Shown here piece after piece: positions 22,742-31,013 of a stretch of DNA of 34,654 nucleotides. Below the pieces are notes generated by a model that had not been told where the DNA came from, did no database searches, and was given only the letters and a program-made list of their open reading frames with translations. Position 1 is the stretch's first letter. Every line of letters begins with the position of its first letter. The DNA is from Leptolinea sp. Its GTDB lineage: Bacteria; Chloroflexota; Anaerolineae; Anaerolineales; Anaerolineaceae. The stretch covers positions 1 through 34,654 of the forward strand of contig JAAZMZ010000068.1 in NCBI GenBank assembly GCA_012798535.1, written 5' to 3'. The position numbers and the translations under genes were made by a program.

Positions 22742-23358
22742 AAGCGCCATTAACCACTCTCATTGCCCTGATCTCCGGATTGATCGTTTTACTGGCATAC
22801 TTCATTCCTGTAAGCCAGGTGCAGGATATCAGCCAGGTCATCATCAACTGGGCCGTTTCTCTTTCCGGTGTGGCCATGCTGGTGGCTATCGTGTCTCTGC
22901 TCGCGGCGCACTGGAAGAAGATTCGCCAGAAACGCACGTCAGATCGTTACAGTATTCTGGTGATTGCCGGTTTTACGTTGACCTTCCTGATCGGATTGGT
23001 GTTTGGTGGTCCCGGAAGCGATGACTTTCAACATGTGGTTACGCATATCATTTTCCCCATCGAAGCCGGTCTGCTCGGCGCGCTGGCGATCGGGCTGACG
23101 GTATCCGGTTTTCGTTTATACCGCGCCAACCGCGGGTGGATGACGATTGTGTTTGGTATAGCAACCATTCTATTCCTCCTGCTGAACAGCGGCGTTTTTA
23201 CTACCAGCCTGGATATTCCACTCATCAAGAATGCGCTGGGTGTTCTGCAGCGTCTGCCGGATGCCGGCGGACGGGGCATATTGATCGGCCTGGCTCTGGG
23301 AGCCATAACCGCCGGATTGCGGATCATCCTGGGTATCGACCGGCCGTACCATAACTGA
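22738..23358 (+). CDS. Polytopic membrane protein, function unknown
   Basis: 206 residues with about six hydrophobic helices (near 5-25, 37-57, 73-90, 105-125, 133-152 and 177-196). Short basic loops (HWKKIRQKRTSDR and RLYRANR) suggest cytoplasmic sides. No conserved functional motif is visible apart from GRGILIGLALGAI near the last helix. Start overlaps the previous gene by 4 nt (ATGA) and the next gene begins 7 nt after its stop, so it is a core member of the operon. Probably a subunit of a membrane complex with its neighbours (inference). Confidence 0.75.
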   Translation: MKAPLTTLIALISGLIVLLAYFIPVSQVQDISQVIINWAVSLSGVAMLVAIVSLLAAHWKKIRQKRTSDRYSILVIAGFTLTFLIGLVFGGPGSDDFQHVVTHIIFPIEAGLLGALAIGLTVSGFRLYRANRGWMTIVFGIATILFLLLNSGVFTTSLDIPLIKNALGVLQRLPDAGGRGILIGLALGAITAGLRIILGIDRPYHN

Positions 23359-23365
23359 GAAAACG

Positions 23366-25354
23366 ATGAACATATTGATCTGTCCGCATTGTGGAAAAGA
23401 AAACCCCGCAGACGCTGAATTCTGCGAGAGTTGCCTTACTCCCATGATGTACGGCCTACCGAAAAAAGATACAGGTTCGGCGGAGGATTCACCCGAATGG
23501 TTGAAGAAGATCCGCGAAAAGAACAAAGAAGAAAACCCAGGCACACCCCCGTTGGGAGAATTTGGCAAAGCGGAAGAACGCCCCTTCGGCGGAGATGCCG
23601 TTCCCGGTGAGATTCCTGACTGGTTAAAAGAAATCCAAAAGAGCGAACCGCCCAGACCACCCGAATCGGCGGAACCGGAGAGTGACTGGGTATCGCGGCT
23701 GCATGACATCCTTCCCGAATCTGACCGCCAGGCGCTGCGCTCTACGGGTTTCTTTTCTCAGGAAGAACTGGCTGCCATGGCCGCGGCATCCAGGAAGCTG
23801 GAACCGGTGGATTTCGAACCGCCGGAAAAAGCCACCACCCAACCTTTGAATGTAGATTCGGACTCTGTTCCCACTGACTTTACCATCAGCTCCTCCGCTT
23901 TTCAGGAGTCACCGGCAGATTTACAGCCGCCCGCAAAGCCAGAATATCAACCGGAGTCTTCACGTGAGTATCACGAAGAGATCACCGGTAGTCATTCGCA
24001 GGATGAAATACCGGTGGTTCTGGAAAAAAGACCGCCTTTTTCTGAACCTGCTGAACAACGGGAAGAAAAAGTGGAAGAGACGCCGTCCTTCCCGCACAGT
24101 ACACCTCCTCAGGAGAGCGGGATTGAATCGGGTGCATCGTTAATCGGGGAAATCATCCCTGAGAGCCTTCCTCTCGAACCTCTGGAAGAAATCGCTGCCG
24201 TTCAAGAATCACCTACGCTTTATGACCAACAGATGGGAACTCGCGTTTCACAGGAGGTACCGGCGGCAGTTCCTGGCGGAGAAATAAGAGAGACTCCTTC
24301 CCGGGAACAAGACTCATCACCCGAAAAACCGGAAGAATTGATCCCTGAGAGCGTTCTCCAACCACAATACAACCGGGCTGTGGAGTATTCGGGAAGACTG
24401 GAATTGACCGAATCCCAACGTATTCGTATCACCCAGTTGAAGAACATGCTGGTGGGCGAAATTCAGCCGCAGACGCCTCTTGAAGAGAAAAGCCGGATAA
24501 GCGGACGAACCCTGCGTCTGGTGATTGGCATAATCATTATCCTGGCCATGCTTTTCCCGCTGTTGACCGGTTATGTTCTAACAGGCCAGCAGTCGTTGTT
24601 CTCACCCGGGGTGGTGGCCATGCACAAGGCGATTGCAGGTTTGCCCGAGAACGCACCTTTTCTGGTGATCACCGATTATGAACCGGCGTTCTCCAGTGAA
24701 TTGAAGGCGGCTTCAAATGGTGTGGTGGAAAACCTGATGATGAAAGGTATGAACCTGACCATCCTGTCCACAATCCCCGCCGGGCCTGCTCTGGCGCATG
24801 ACCTGATCACGTCCATACGATCAGGTATTGTGGCTTACCCGACCGAGAAGATCGCTTTCCTCGGGTATCTGCCGGGAGGAACCACCGGCTTGCGGGATTT
24901 TGTCCGCGCGCCGCGTCAGGCCATGCCACTGCTGGAAAACGCGAGCTATGCCTGGACATACCCGGCTTCCAAGGACGTCAACACCATTCAGGATTATGCA
25001 GGTATTCTGATCCTTACCGAAAATACCGAGATCGGTAGAGCCTGGATAGAGCAATTGCACGGAGAAATGGTGGACAAACCCTTACTGATGGTTGTATCCG
25101 CGCAGAGTGCGCCCCTGATGCGGCCATATCTGGATTCGGATCAGTTGAACGGGTTGATCGGTAGCCGCGTGGAGGGCGCTATGTATGACCGTATTATGGA
25201 ATTTCCTCCCCGATCCACGAATGTAACGGCTGCCTACCAGATCGGGATGCTGATAGCCGCCGCCCTGACCTTTTTAGGCGGCCTATTCGGGATCATTCAG
25301 GGTATCTTTACCCGCCGCACATCCTCATCCAGGGAGAACTGGCATGTCGGTTGA
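23366..25354 (+). CDS. Zinc-ribbon membrane protein with long acidic/Pro-rich linker
   Basis: 662 residues. An N-terminal zinc ribbon with Cys 6, 9, 20 and 23 (CPHC...CESC) is followed by two repeats of a (D/E)-W-L-K-x-I-(R/Q) helix (SPEWLKKIREK; IPDWLKEIQKS) and about 270 residues rich in Pro, Glu and Ser that should be disordered. A conserved-looking LTESQRIRITQLKNML segment precedes a membrane helix near 380-400; a 220-residue external domain (PFLVITDYEPAFSSELKAASNGVVENLM...) follows, ending with a second membrane helix close to the C-terminus. The external domain resembles no enzyme I know. Overlaps the next gene by 11 nt. The short W-L-K helices may be docking motifs for a partner. Confidence 0.8.
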   Translation: MNILICPHCGKENPADAEFCESCLTPMMYGLPKKDTGSAEDSPEWLKKIREKNKEENPGTPPLGEFGKAEERPFGGDAVPGEIPDWLKEIQKSEPPRPPESAEPESDWVSRLHDILPESDRQALRSTGFFSQEELAAMAAASRKLEPVDFEPPEKATTQPLNVDSDSVPTDFTISSSAFQESPADLQPPAKPEYQPESSREYHEEITGSHSQDEIPVVLEKRPPFSEPAEQREEKVEETPSFPHSTPPQESGIESGASLIGEIIPESLPLEPLEEIAAVQESPTLYDQQMGTRVSQEVPAAVPGGEIRETPSREQDSSPEKPEELIPESVLQPQYNRAVEYSGRLELTESQRIRITQLKNMLVGEIQPQTPLEEKSRISGRTLRLVIGIIIILAMLFPLLTGYVLTGQQSLFSPGVVAMHKAIAGLPENAPFLVITDYEPAFSSELKAASNGVVENLMMKGMNLTILSTIPAGPALAHDLITSIRSGIVAYPTEKIAFLGYLPGGTTGLRDFVRAPRQAMPLLENASYAWTYPASKDVNTIQDYAGILILTENTEIGRAWIEQLHGEMVDKPLLMVVSAQSAPLMRPYLDSDQLNGLIGSRVEGAMYDRIMEFPPRSTNVTAAYQIGMLIAAALTFLGGLFGIIQGIFTRRTSSSRENWHVG

Positions 25355-26018
25355 TTCGATCTGGATGACTACGGCGTTTATTCTCACATTGGGAGTGATC
25401 GTCTCCTATTTGATCGGTGAGAAATTCCCGCCTTTCAAAGTGATCTCGTATCTGTTCATCGGGATCGCGGCCGGTTATGCCGCCTCTGTGGCTATTTTTC
25501 AGGTGATCTATCCGCGGTTGATCATCCCGTTGATGTATCCATCCTTCGGTTATTCACGCCTGGCTTCCACCGCGGCCATCATACTAGCGCTTCTACTTTT
25601 GTTCAAAGTCAGCCCGCGCCTGTCAAAGATCGGTAATATCGCGACCGGTATTATTGTCGGCGCAACGGCCGGTGTGATCATCGGCGGAGCGGTACTGGGA
25701 ACGGTATTTTCCCAGGCAAAGGCGGCGGTTTCACTCTTCAACCCGGAACTCGGCACGCAGCCCGGTGAATTTGTGGATGCGCTTTTCATGTTGATCGGAA
25801 CGGTATCAACGCTGGTGTATTTCCAGTTTGGAGGCATCCGGCGACCTGGTAAACCGGTCGACCGCCCGAAAGCCACAAAATTGCTGGCCGGATTGGGAAA
25901 ATTCTTCATCGCAATCACCCTTGGGGCGCTTTTTGCCGGGGTGATTTCTGCTGCCATGTCTGTTCTCGCTGAACGAATGGGCTTTTTGGTGCGGGTCATC
26001 CAGTCTTGGATACATTGA
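25344..26018 (+). CDS. Polytopic membrane protein, function unknown
   Basis: 224 residues, about six hydrophobic segments (near 5-25, 32-55, 70-92, 105-128, 145-160 and 185-210). AGGGAGA precedes the ATG by about 7 nt. Gly-rich helices (IATGIIVGATAGVIIGGAVLGTV) are compatible with helix packing in a complex. No catalytic motif. It overlaps the zinc-ribbon protein gene by 11 nt and is followed by the MutL-family gene after 3 nt. Confidence 0.75.
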   Translation: MSVDSIWMTTAFILTLGVIVSYLIGEKFPPFKVISYLFIGIAAGYAASVAIFQVIYPRLIIPLMYPSFGYSRLASTAAIILALLLLFKVSPRLSKIGNIATGIIVGATAGVIIGGAVLGTVFSQAKAAVSLFNPELGTQPGEFVDALFMLIGTVSTLVYFQFGGIRRPGKPVDRPKATKLLAGLGKFFIAITLGALFAGVISAAMSVLAERMGFLVRVIQSWIH

Positions 26019-26021
26019 TCT

Positions 26022-27749
26022 ATGGTTTCAGAATCCGGTGATGTTGAATCCTTGCTGGCGGTGGATATTGGGTCAGCTAATACCCGGGCTGTGCTGTTCG
26101 ACCTGGCAGGCGTTTCATATCGCATGCTGGCCGTTGGATTGGCGTCGAGCACCTGTCTCGCGCCAATTAAAGATGCCCGTGAAGGCGTAACCGCGGCCAT
26201 CCATCAGATTGAAGAGATAACCGGTCGTGATCTCCTGGATCCCAACCATCAATTGATCCTGCCTGCATCCGCTACGGGTACAGGAGTGGATAACCTTGTG
26301 TTGTCCAGTTCCGCGGGTAGAGACATTCGTGTGGTTCTGGTCGGTCTTTTGCAGGAATATTCTCTGGCTAATTTAGAGAAGCTTGCAGGAGAACTGTATT
26401 GCCGCGTGGTGGAACGTTTCACCATCAACGATTTGCGTAAACCGGAAGATCGCATGAATGCTTTTCTTCAATCCAACCCTGACTTGGTTTTATTAGCCGG
26501 TGGAACGAACCATGGTGCCAGCCGGGCGGTATTACGGCTGGCCGATCAGTTGCGTCTCTGGCTTCAGGCAAGTCAACCCGAGAAACGCCCGCTGATCGCG
26601 TATGCCGGTAATGCCGCGTTGAACGACAGGGTGAAAGAATCCCTTGGAAATTTAACCCCCATTTTTTCTGCTTCCAACATTCTGCCGTTCACCGGGGTGG
26701 AGGATATCAATCCGGCAGAAGATACGGTCATCCAGGTGATGAATCGCATTCGATCCAATCACCTGACGGGTTTCGCAGAGCTCGAGAAGATCAGCGGATT
26801 GTCCATCTTGCCGACGGCCGGTGCCGAATCCAGAATCATCCGGTTTCAAAGCCTGCAACAAGATGCCTCCCGGACGGTGCTGGGGATCAATATTGGCGCA
26901 GCGGCTTCGCATTTCATCACGGCCAACGCCGGGGATATTAAGACCTCTGTGTATCGCGGGCTGGGTGTGGGAGTAGCGGCCGTGGAGTCACTAAACCGCG
27001 TGGGACTGGATAGCATACAACCCTGGTTATCTCAAGATATTCCACAAAATACGATCCGCGATTACTTGTGGCAGAAATCACTCTTCCCGTCTGCAATCCC
27101 GATGAACGCAGAGACGCTGGATATCGAACAGGCAGTCGCACGCGCGATTCTGAATGAGATGAAACAACAGTACATGGGAATACCCAATGCCCGATTCGAA
27201 GGATTTGAGCCTGTGATTGCCAGCGGCGCTTTGATCGCCCAGGCGCCGACGATGCGGCAATCCCTGTTGATGATATTGGATGGGCTGCAGCCGTGCGGTG
27301 TGACAACGCTGTTGATCGATCGCCACGGGATTCTGTCTGCCCTGGGAGCGGCCGCGGCGGCCAATCCGACACTCGTCGTGCAGGTTCTGGAGACCGGAGT
27401 ATTGACCAACCTGGGAACGGTGATCTCGCCGCTGTTCAGGGCGCGTGCCGGTGAAACCGTTATGCGCATCCGGCTGCAAACCGATGACGATCCGGAAAGA
27501 ACTTTCGAGATACGCAAAGGTGAGATCGTGCGGCTTCCCCTGGAAGTAAATAAAACTGCCAGGGTGATCATCAAACCACTCAAACACATGGACGCGTTTT
27601 CCGGTTCACATAATTTAAAAGTGGTGGGCGGTGAACTGGGTTTGATTATTGATACCCGCAGCCGTCCCCTTCGGCTGCCAACAAATCCGGGTTTGAGTCG
27701 CGAAGTCAATCAGAAATGGTATCGGTCTTTGGAGGAGTGCCTGTCTTGA
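26022..27749 (+). CDS. MutL/GlmL-family ASKHA ATPase (orphan, no glutamate mutase nearby)
   Basis: 575 residues. The N-terminus LLAVDIGSANTRAVLFD is the phosphate-1 loop of the ASKHA (actin/hexokinase/Hsp70) fold and LLAGGTNHGASRAVLRL is typical of the GlmL/MutL family first described as a protein encoded between the two glutamate mutase subunits in clostridia. Further family features are GADTVLGINIGAAASH-like VLGINIGAAASHF (phosphate-2 loop) and VIASGALIAQAP. Here no B12-dependent mutase is present; the gene sits among membrane proteins instead, so it may serve as an ATP-driven assembly factor or regulator for that complex (inference). The last bases overlap the TTG start of the next gene (TTGA). 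Confidence 0.85.
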   Translation: MVSESGDVESLLAVDIGSANTRAVLFDLAGVSYRMLAVGLASSTCLAPIKDAREGVTAAIHQIEEITGRDLLDPNHQLILPASATGTGVDNLVLSSSAGRDIRVVLVGLLQEYSLANLEKLAGELYCRVVERFTINDLRKPEDRMNAFLQSNPDLVLLAGGTNHGASRAVLRLADQLRLWLQASQPEKRPLIAYAGNAALNDRVKESLGNLTPIFSASNILPFTGVEDINPAEDTVIQVMNRIRSNHLTGFAELEKISGLSILPTAGAESRIIRFQSLQQDASRTVLGINIGAAASHFITANAGDIKTSVYRGLGVGVAAVESLNRVGLDSIQPWLSQDIPQNTIRDYLWQKSLFPSAIPMNAETLDIEQAVARAILNEMKQQYMGIPNARFEGFEPVIASGALIAQAPTMRQSLLMILDGLQPCGVTTLLIDRHGILSALGAAAAANPTLVVQVLETGVLTNLGTVISPLFRARAGETVMRIRLQTDDDPERTFEIRKGEIVRLPLEVNKTARVIIKPLKHMDAFSGSHNLKVVGGELGLIIDTRSRPLRLPTNPGLSREVNQKWYRSLEECLS

Positions 27750-28798
27750 CGTACGCGCCGGTGATTCATTACTTAAAACAAACGACAATCCGCCGTTCCC
27801 GTTTGCTGCCCGTTCCCGGGCGGGTATTGGTTTCGCCGGGACAGAAAGTCTCCGGTAGCGATGCCGTCGCGGAAGCCATCAATCCAACAGGGCACTTTTT
27901 CATGGATGTGCGTTCCATATTAAAAGTAGATACAGATACAGCCGGTGAGTTGATTCAGCGAAAAAAAGGGGAGCATCTGGCAAAAGGCGATATTCTGGCG
28001 GAAACAGGCGGTGAATTTTCCCGGGTTGTGCGAGCACCAATTGACTGTGAAATAACCGAGATAAACTCCGGTGTTATCATCATGGAGACCCGGGGAGAGC
28101 CGTTGCAGGTCAGAGCCGGATTACCCGGATTTGTGCGTGAATTAAATGGCGAATTTGGAGTGGTGGTTGAATCGGGAGGAGCGCTGGTTCAAGGGGTCTG
28201 GGGAAATGATCTGATCGGCGCGGGATTGCTGGTCATGCTTTGTGAAAAACCCGATGAGGAATTGACCCTGCGTCAGTTGGAAGCCAGTGCACGTGGCTCG
28301 GTGGCAGTGGCCGGATACTGTTTGACCGGTGAGGCTATTCGAATGGCTGCGGAATTGGAATTGCAGGGACTCATCCTTTCGAGTATCAATCCCGAATTAA
28401 TGGGATTGATTGACAATCTGCATTTTCCAATTATGCTTATTGAGGGCTTTGGAAAGATCCCCATGAATTCCACAGCATTTTCGATCTTCCATGAACTTGA
28501 AAAACGTGACGCGGCCATTCACGCCCGGCAGTGGGATCAAACCACTGGAGACCGGCCGGAAGTTTTGATCCCATTTCAAACGCAGGCTTTGCAGCCACCC
28601 GAAGTGGATGAATTTGCGCCGGGGCAGATCGTTCATGTTAAATTGCCTCCCTTTTCCGGGGAAGTTGGCACGATTCTTGGACTGAATGCAGGGATGACAC
28701 AGCTATCCAACGGGTTGCGCGCCCCAACAGCGGTGCTGCGTAAACAGAATGGCGATCAGATCACAGTGCCACTGGCAAATTTGGATTTGATCATGTAA
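27746..28798 (+). CDS. Protein with biotinyl/lipoyl-like hybrid barrel and KOW-like C-terminus, function unknown
   Basis: 350 residues if translation starts at TTG 27746, which overlaps the MutL-family stop (TTGA) and has GGAGG 8 nt upstream; an in-frame ATG at 27716 lies inside the previous gene with a poor binding site. The first 150 residues contain two segments typical of barrel-sandwich hybrid (biotinyl/lipoyl or RnfC-like) folds: LLPVPGRVLVSPGQKVSGSDAVAEA and KGDILAETGGEFSRVVRAPIDCEITEINSGVIIMET, without the biotinylation Lys context. The C-terminal 60 residues (GQIVHVKLPPFSGEVGTILGL...RAPTAVLRKQNGDQITVPLANLDLI) look like a KOW/SH3-type barrel. No membrane helix. It closes the operon. 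Confidence 0.78.
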   Translation: MTYAPVIHYLKQTTIRRSRLLPVPGRVLVSPGQKVSGSDAVAEAINPTGHFFMDVRSILKVDTDTAGELIQRKKGEHLAKGDILAETGGEFSRVVRAPIDCEITEINSGVIIMETRGEPLQVRAGLPGFVRELNGEFGVVVESGGALVQGVWGNDLIGAGLLVMLCEKPDEELTLRQLEASARGSVAVAGYCLTGEAIRMAAELELQGLILSSINPELMGLIDNLHFPIMLIEGFGKIPMNSTAFSIFHELEKRDAAIHARQWDQTTGDRPEVLIPFQTQALQPPEVDEFAPGQIVHVKLPPFSGEVGTILGLNAGMTQLSNGLRAPTAVLRKQNGDQITVPLANLDLIM

Positions 28799-28831
28799 GG
28801 GCTGCCCACCCGGATACCAGGAGAAGAAAAA

Positions 28832-29467
28832 ATGTCATACCCAGAAAATCAAAACCAATATGCCGATTTCGATGAGTACGAAGGGGATGATCTTTCCGGC
28901 GGGCCACAACCCAAATCCAGCAATCGTACTTTCTTTATTTCTTTCGGCTTGATTGCCGTGATCTTCGCGTTGACACTGGCAGCGCTGGCTTTCGTAATCT
29001 TTTATGTTCTACCCCAGTCCCGTGAAAAACGGGAGAGCCAGAACATTCAAATCTACGCGGCCAACACGGCCACGGCGATGGCCGCCACACAAATGGCAGA
29101 AAGTTTGGCTCTGGCAGCGGCACAGGCAGAAGAAGCCACCTCAACTGTGGCTCCCACTTTTACACCTCTGCCTTCATCCACTCCGACACCCGAATTGGAA
29201 GAAATTACAATTGGAGTTGGTGGAGGTGAGCCTACCGAAGCTATGGGTGTGGGTGGAGGTATGGACGGCCGCACGGCCACACTTGCAGTGCTGCAAACTC
29301 AGGCGGCTGCCGCGCGCCTGACGGCTGCTGCTGCCGGACTGACAACGACAGCCCTCCCGGAAACGGGTATCATGGATGGGGTTGGTCTGCCAGGATTGGC
29401 CGGATTAACAGCCGTGCTGGGCGTGGTGATCTTCGCCGCACGCAAGCTGCGCTCCAACAACCGGTAA
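28832..29467 (+). CDS. Membrane protein with C-terminal LPETG sorting-type signal
   Basis: 211 residues, ATG 28832 with AGGAGA 7 nt before. An acidic cytoplasmic N-terminus of 30 residues leads to a membrane helix (35-60). An Ala/Thr-rich helical stretch, TPLPSSTPTPE linker and Gly-rich segment follow. Residues 175-179 are LPETG, then a hydrophobic helix and the basic tail ARKLRSNNR, the exact layout of a sortase A-type wall-anchor signal. Having both an N-terminal membrane helix and an LPxTG tail is unusual. It follows the MutL-family operon by 33 nt and ends at a strong terminator, so it may belong to the same transcript. Confidence 0.8.
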   Translation: MSYPENQNQYADFDEYEGDDLSGGPQPKSSNRTFFISFGLIAVIFALTLAALAFVIFYVLPQSREKRESQNIQIYAANTATAMAATQMAESLALAAAQAEEATSTVAPTFTPLPSSTPTPELEEITIGVGGGEPTEAMGVGGGMDGRTATLAVLQTQAAAARLTAAAAGLTTTALPETGIMDGVGLPGLAGLTAVLGVVIFAARKLRSNNR

Positions 29468-29487
29468 AGGAAATTGTTACAGATAAG

Positions 29488-29519
29488 AAAACAGCTCTGA
29501 TTTTTTCAGAGCTGTTTTT
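29488..29519. terminator. Bidirectional intrinsic terminator between convergent genes
   Basis: AAAACAGCTCTGA (29488-29500), loop TTTTT, TCAGAGCTGTTTT (29506-29518): a perfect 13-bp stem flanked by A-run and T-run, so it has a U-tract when read from either strand. It separates the LPETG gene (+) from the phosphohexomutase gene (-). Confidence 0.93.
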
Positions 29520-29525
29520 GTGAAT

Positions 29526-30986
29526 CTAACAAACACCGGCCGCGATTTGTTCGCCAAAGTCCAACAGTGACTTGACCATGCCTTCCGAACGTCCTTCAGC
29601 ATAGACCCGCAGAACAGGTTCAGTGCCTGAGGGACGGATGAGCAACCAGGAATCATCGGCCATGAGATATTTGATGCCGTCAAGGGAGGCCACTTCTTTG
29701 ACGGTTTCCCCGCCGATCTTTGCCGGCGCGTCGTTGATCAATTGCGAAGTCATCTGGGCTTTCGCCACCGGGCGTTTGAGGCGCAGGTCTGTGCGTTCAT
29801 AAAATGCGGGGCCGACACGTTTCAGTAAATCTTCCACCAGTTCATACAGAGTGACTCCCGATGCGGCTACGATTTCCAGCAGCAGAAGACCCATTAAAAT
29901 GCCGTCACCTTCCGGAATATGCCCTTTGAAGGAAATACCACCGGATTCCTCACCGCCGATCAGCACATCTTCCTGCATCATAATGTCGGCAATATGGTTG
30001 AAACCGACCGGGGTTTCATGCACTTTCAGGTTGTACTGGTTGGCCAGCCGGTCGATCATGCGCGTAGTTGAAACCGTGCGCACTACCGAACCACTCCAGC
30101 CGCGTTTTTTATGTAAATATTCCAGTGACAATGCCATGATCTTGTGCGGATCGACAAAATTTCCACGTTCATCCATCGCGCCGATGCGGTCGGCGTCTCC
30201 ATCGGTGGCCAGACCAAAATTGCCCAGATGGGTGCCTATCGCCCCGGCCAGAGGCCCCAGGAAACGGGCGATTGGTTCCGGGTGAACACCGCCAAAACCG
30301 GGATTCATCTCTCCGCGAATCTCAGTGACCTCACAGCCGGTGCCCTGTAATATGCCTTTAATCACACCGCGGCCGGCGCCGTACATCGAATCTACCACGA
30401 TGCGCTGCGGATTCTCGGCGATCCTGTCAAAGTTGATGAGGGTGCGCAGATGGTCGTTGTACGCAGGGATGGGATTGAAACGCTGGATCAATTTCGCTTC
30501 AATAGCCCGGTCGTATTCCATGAGATTGGGGCCGCGTCCCTGGTTCTCGTTATCATTCAAATACACTTCCACCCGACGGCACTGTTCCGGTAAAGCGGAA
30601 CCACCGTAGGCGGATTTAAGTTTGACGCCGTTGTAGCGGGGAGCGTTATGCGAAGCTGTGATCATCACCCCGCCCATGGCATTCAGATGCCGGACGGCGA
30701 ATGAAACGGCTGGTGTGGGAACATCGGCATTTGTCAGGTAGACAGTGAATCCATTAGCGGCCAGCACGCGGGCGACTTCCGCAGCGAATCGGTCACTCAG
30801 GAATCGGGTATCGAAGCCAACCACCAGTTTTTTGGGATCTGGATTGATGTGCACAACAGTTCCGTTGTTCCAGGCGTCCGATGCGATGGCATCCGCGATG
30901 GCCTGGGTGACCTGTCGGAGATTGGCGAAGGTGAAGGTGTCTGAGATTACGGCGCGCCAGCCGTCTGTGCCGAAATGAATCGTCAT
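29526..30986 (-). CDS. Phosphoglucomutase/phosphomannomutase family protein (alpha-D-phosphohexomutase)
   Basis: 486 residues, normal for the superfamily. N-terminal FGTDGWRAVISDTFT matches the FGTDGxRG opening; GVMITASHNAPRYNGVK carries the phosphorylated active-site Ser; GLATDGDADRIGAMDERG is the metal-binding DGDxDR loop; GGEESGGISFKGHIPEGDGI is the sugar-specificity loop; and LIRPSGTEPVLRVYAEG is the C-terminal phosphate-binding loop. The enzyme interconverts hexose 1- and 6-phosphates; the GEESGG loop is typical of phosphoglucomutase/phosphomannomutase and argues against GlmM. ATG 30986 has AGGAG 10 nt upstream. Could supply sugar nucleotides for the glycan-related genes nearby (sugar transferase, glycosyltransferase), which is inference. 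Confidence 0.9.
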   Translation of the reverse strand: MTIHFGTDGWRAVISDTFTFANLRQVTQAIADAIASDAWNNGTVVHINPDPKKLVVGFDTRFLSDRFAAEVARVLAANGFTVYLTNADVPTPAVSFAVRHLNAMGGVMITASHNAPRYNGVKLKSAYGGSALPEQCRRVEVYLNDNENQGRGPNLMEYDRAIEAKLIQRFNPIPAYNDHLRTLINFDRIAENPQRIVVDSMYGAGRGVIKGILQGTGCEVTEIRGEMNPGFGGVHPEPIARFLGPLAGAIGTHLGNFGLATDGDADRIGAMDERGNFVDPHKIMALSLEYLHKKRGWSGSVVRTVSTTRMIDRLANQYNLKVHETPVGFNHIADIMMQEDVLIGGEESGGISFKGHIPEGDGILMGLLLLEIVAASGVTLYELVEDLLKRVGPAFYERTDLRLKRPVAKAQMTSQLINDAPAKIGGETVKEVASLDGIKYLMADDSWLLIRPSGTEPVLRVYAEGRSEGMVKSLLDFGEQIAAGVC

Positions 30987-31013
30987 GGGATTATTGCTCC
31001 TGTAAAGGTTAAG

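Noticed and set aside
25550..26200. 216-codon minus-strand open frame across two genes
   Set aside because: Antisense to the second polytopic membrane protein and the start of the MutL-family gene, both supported by overlaps, binding sites or motifs.
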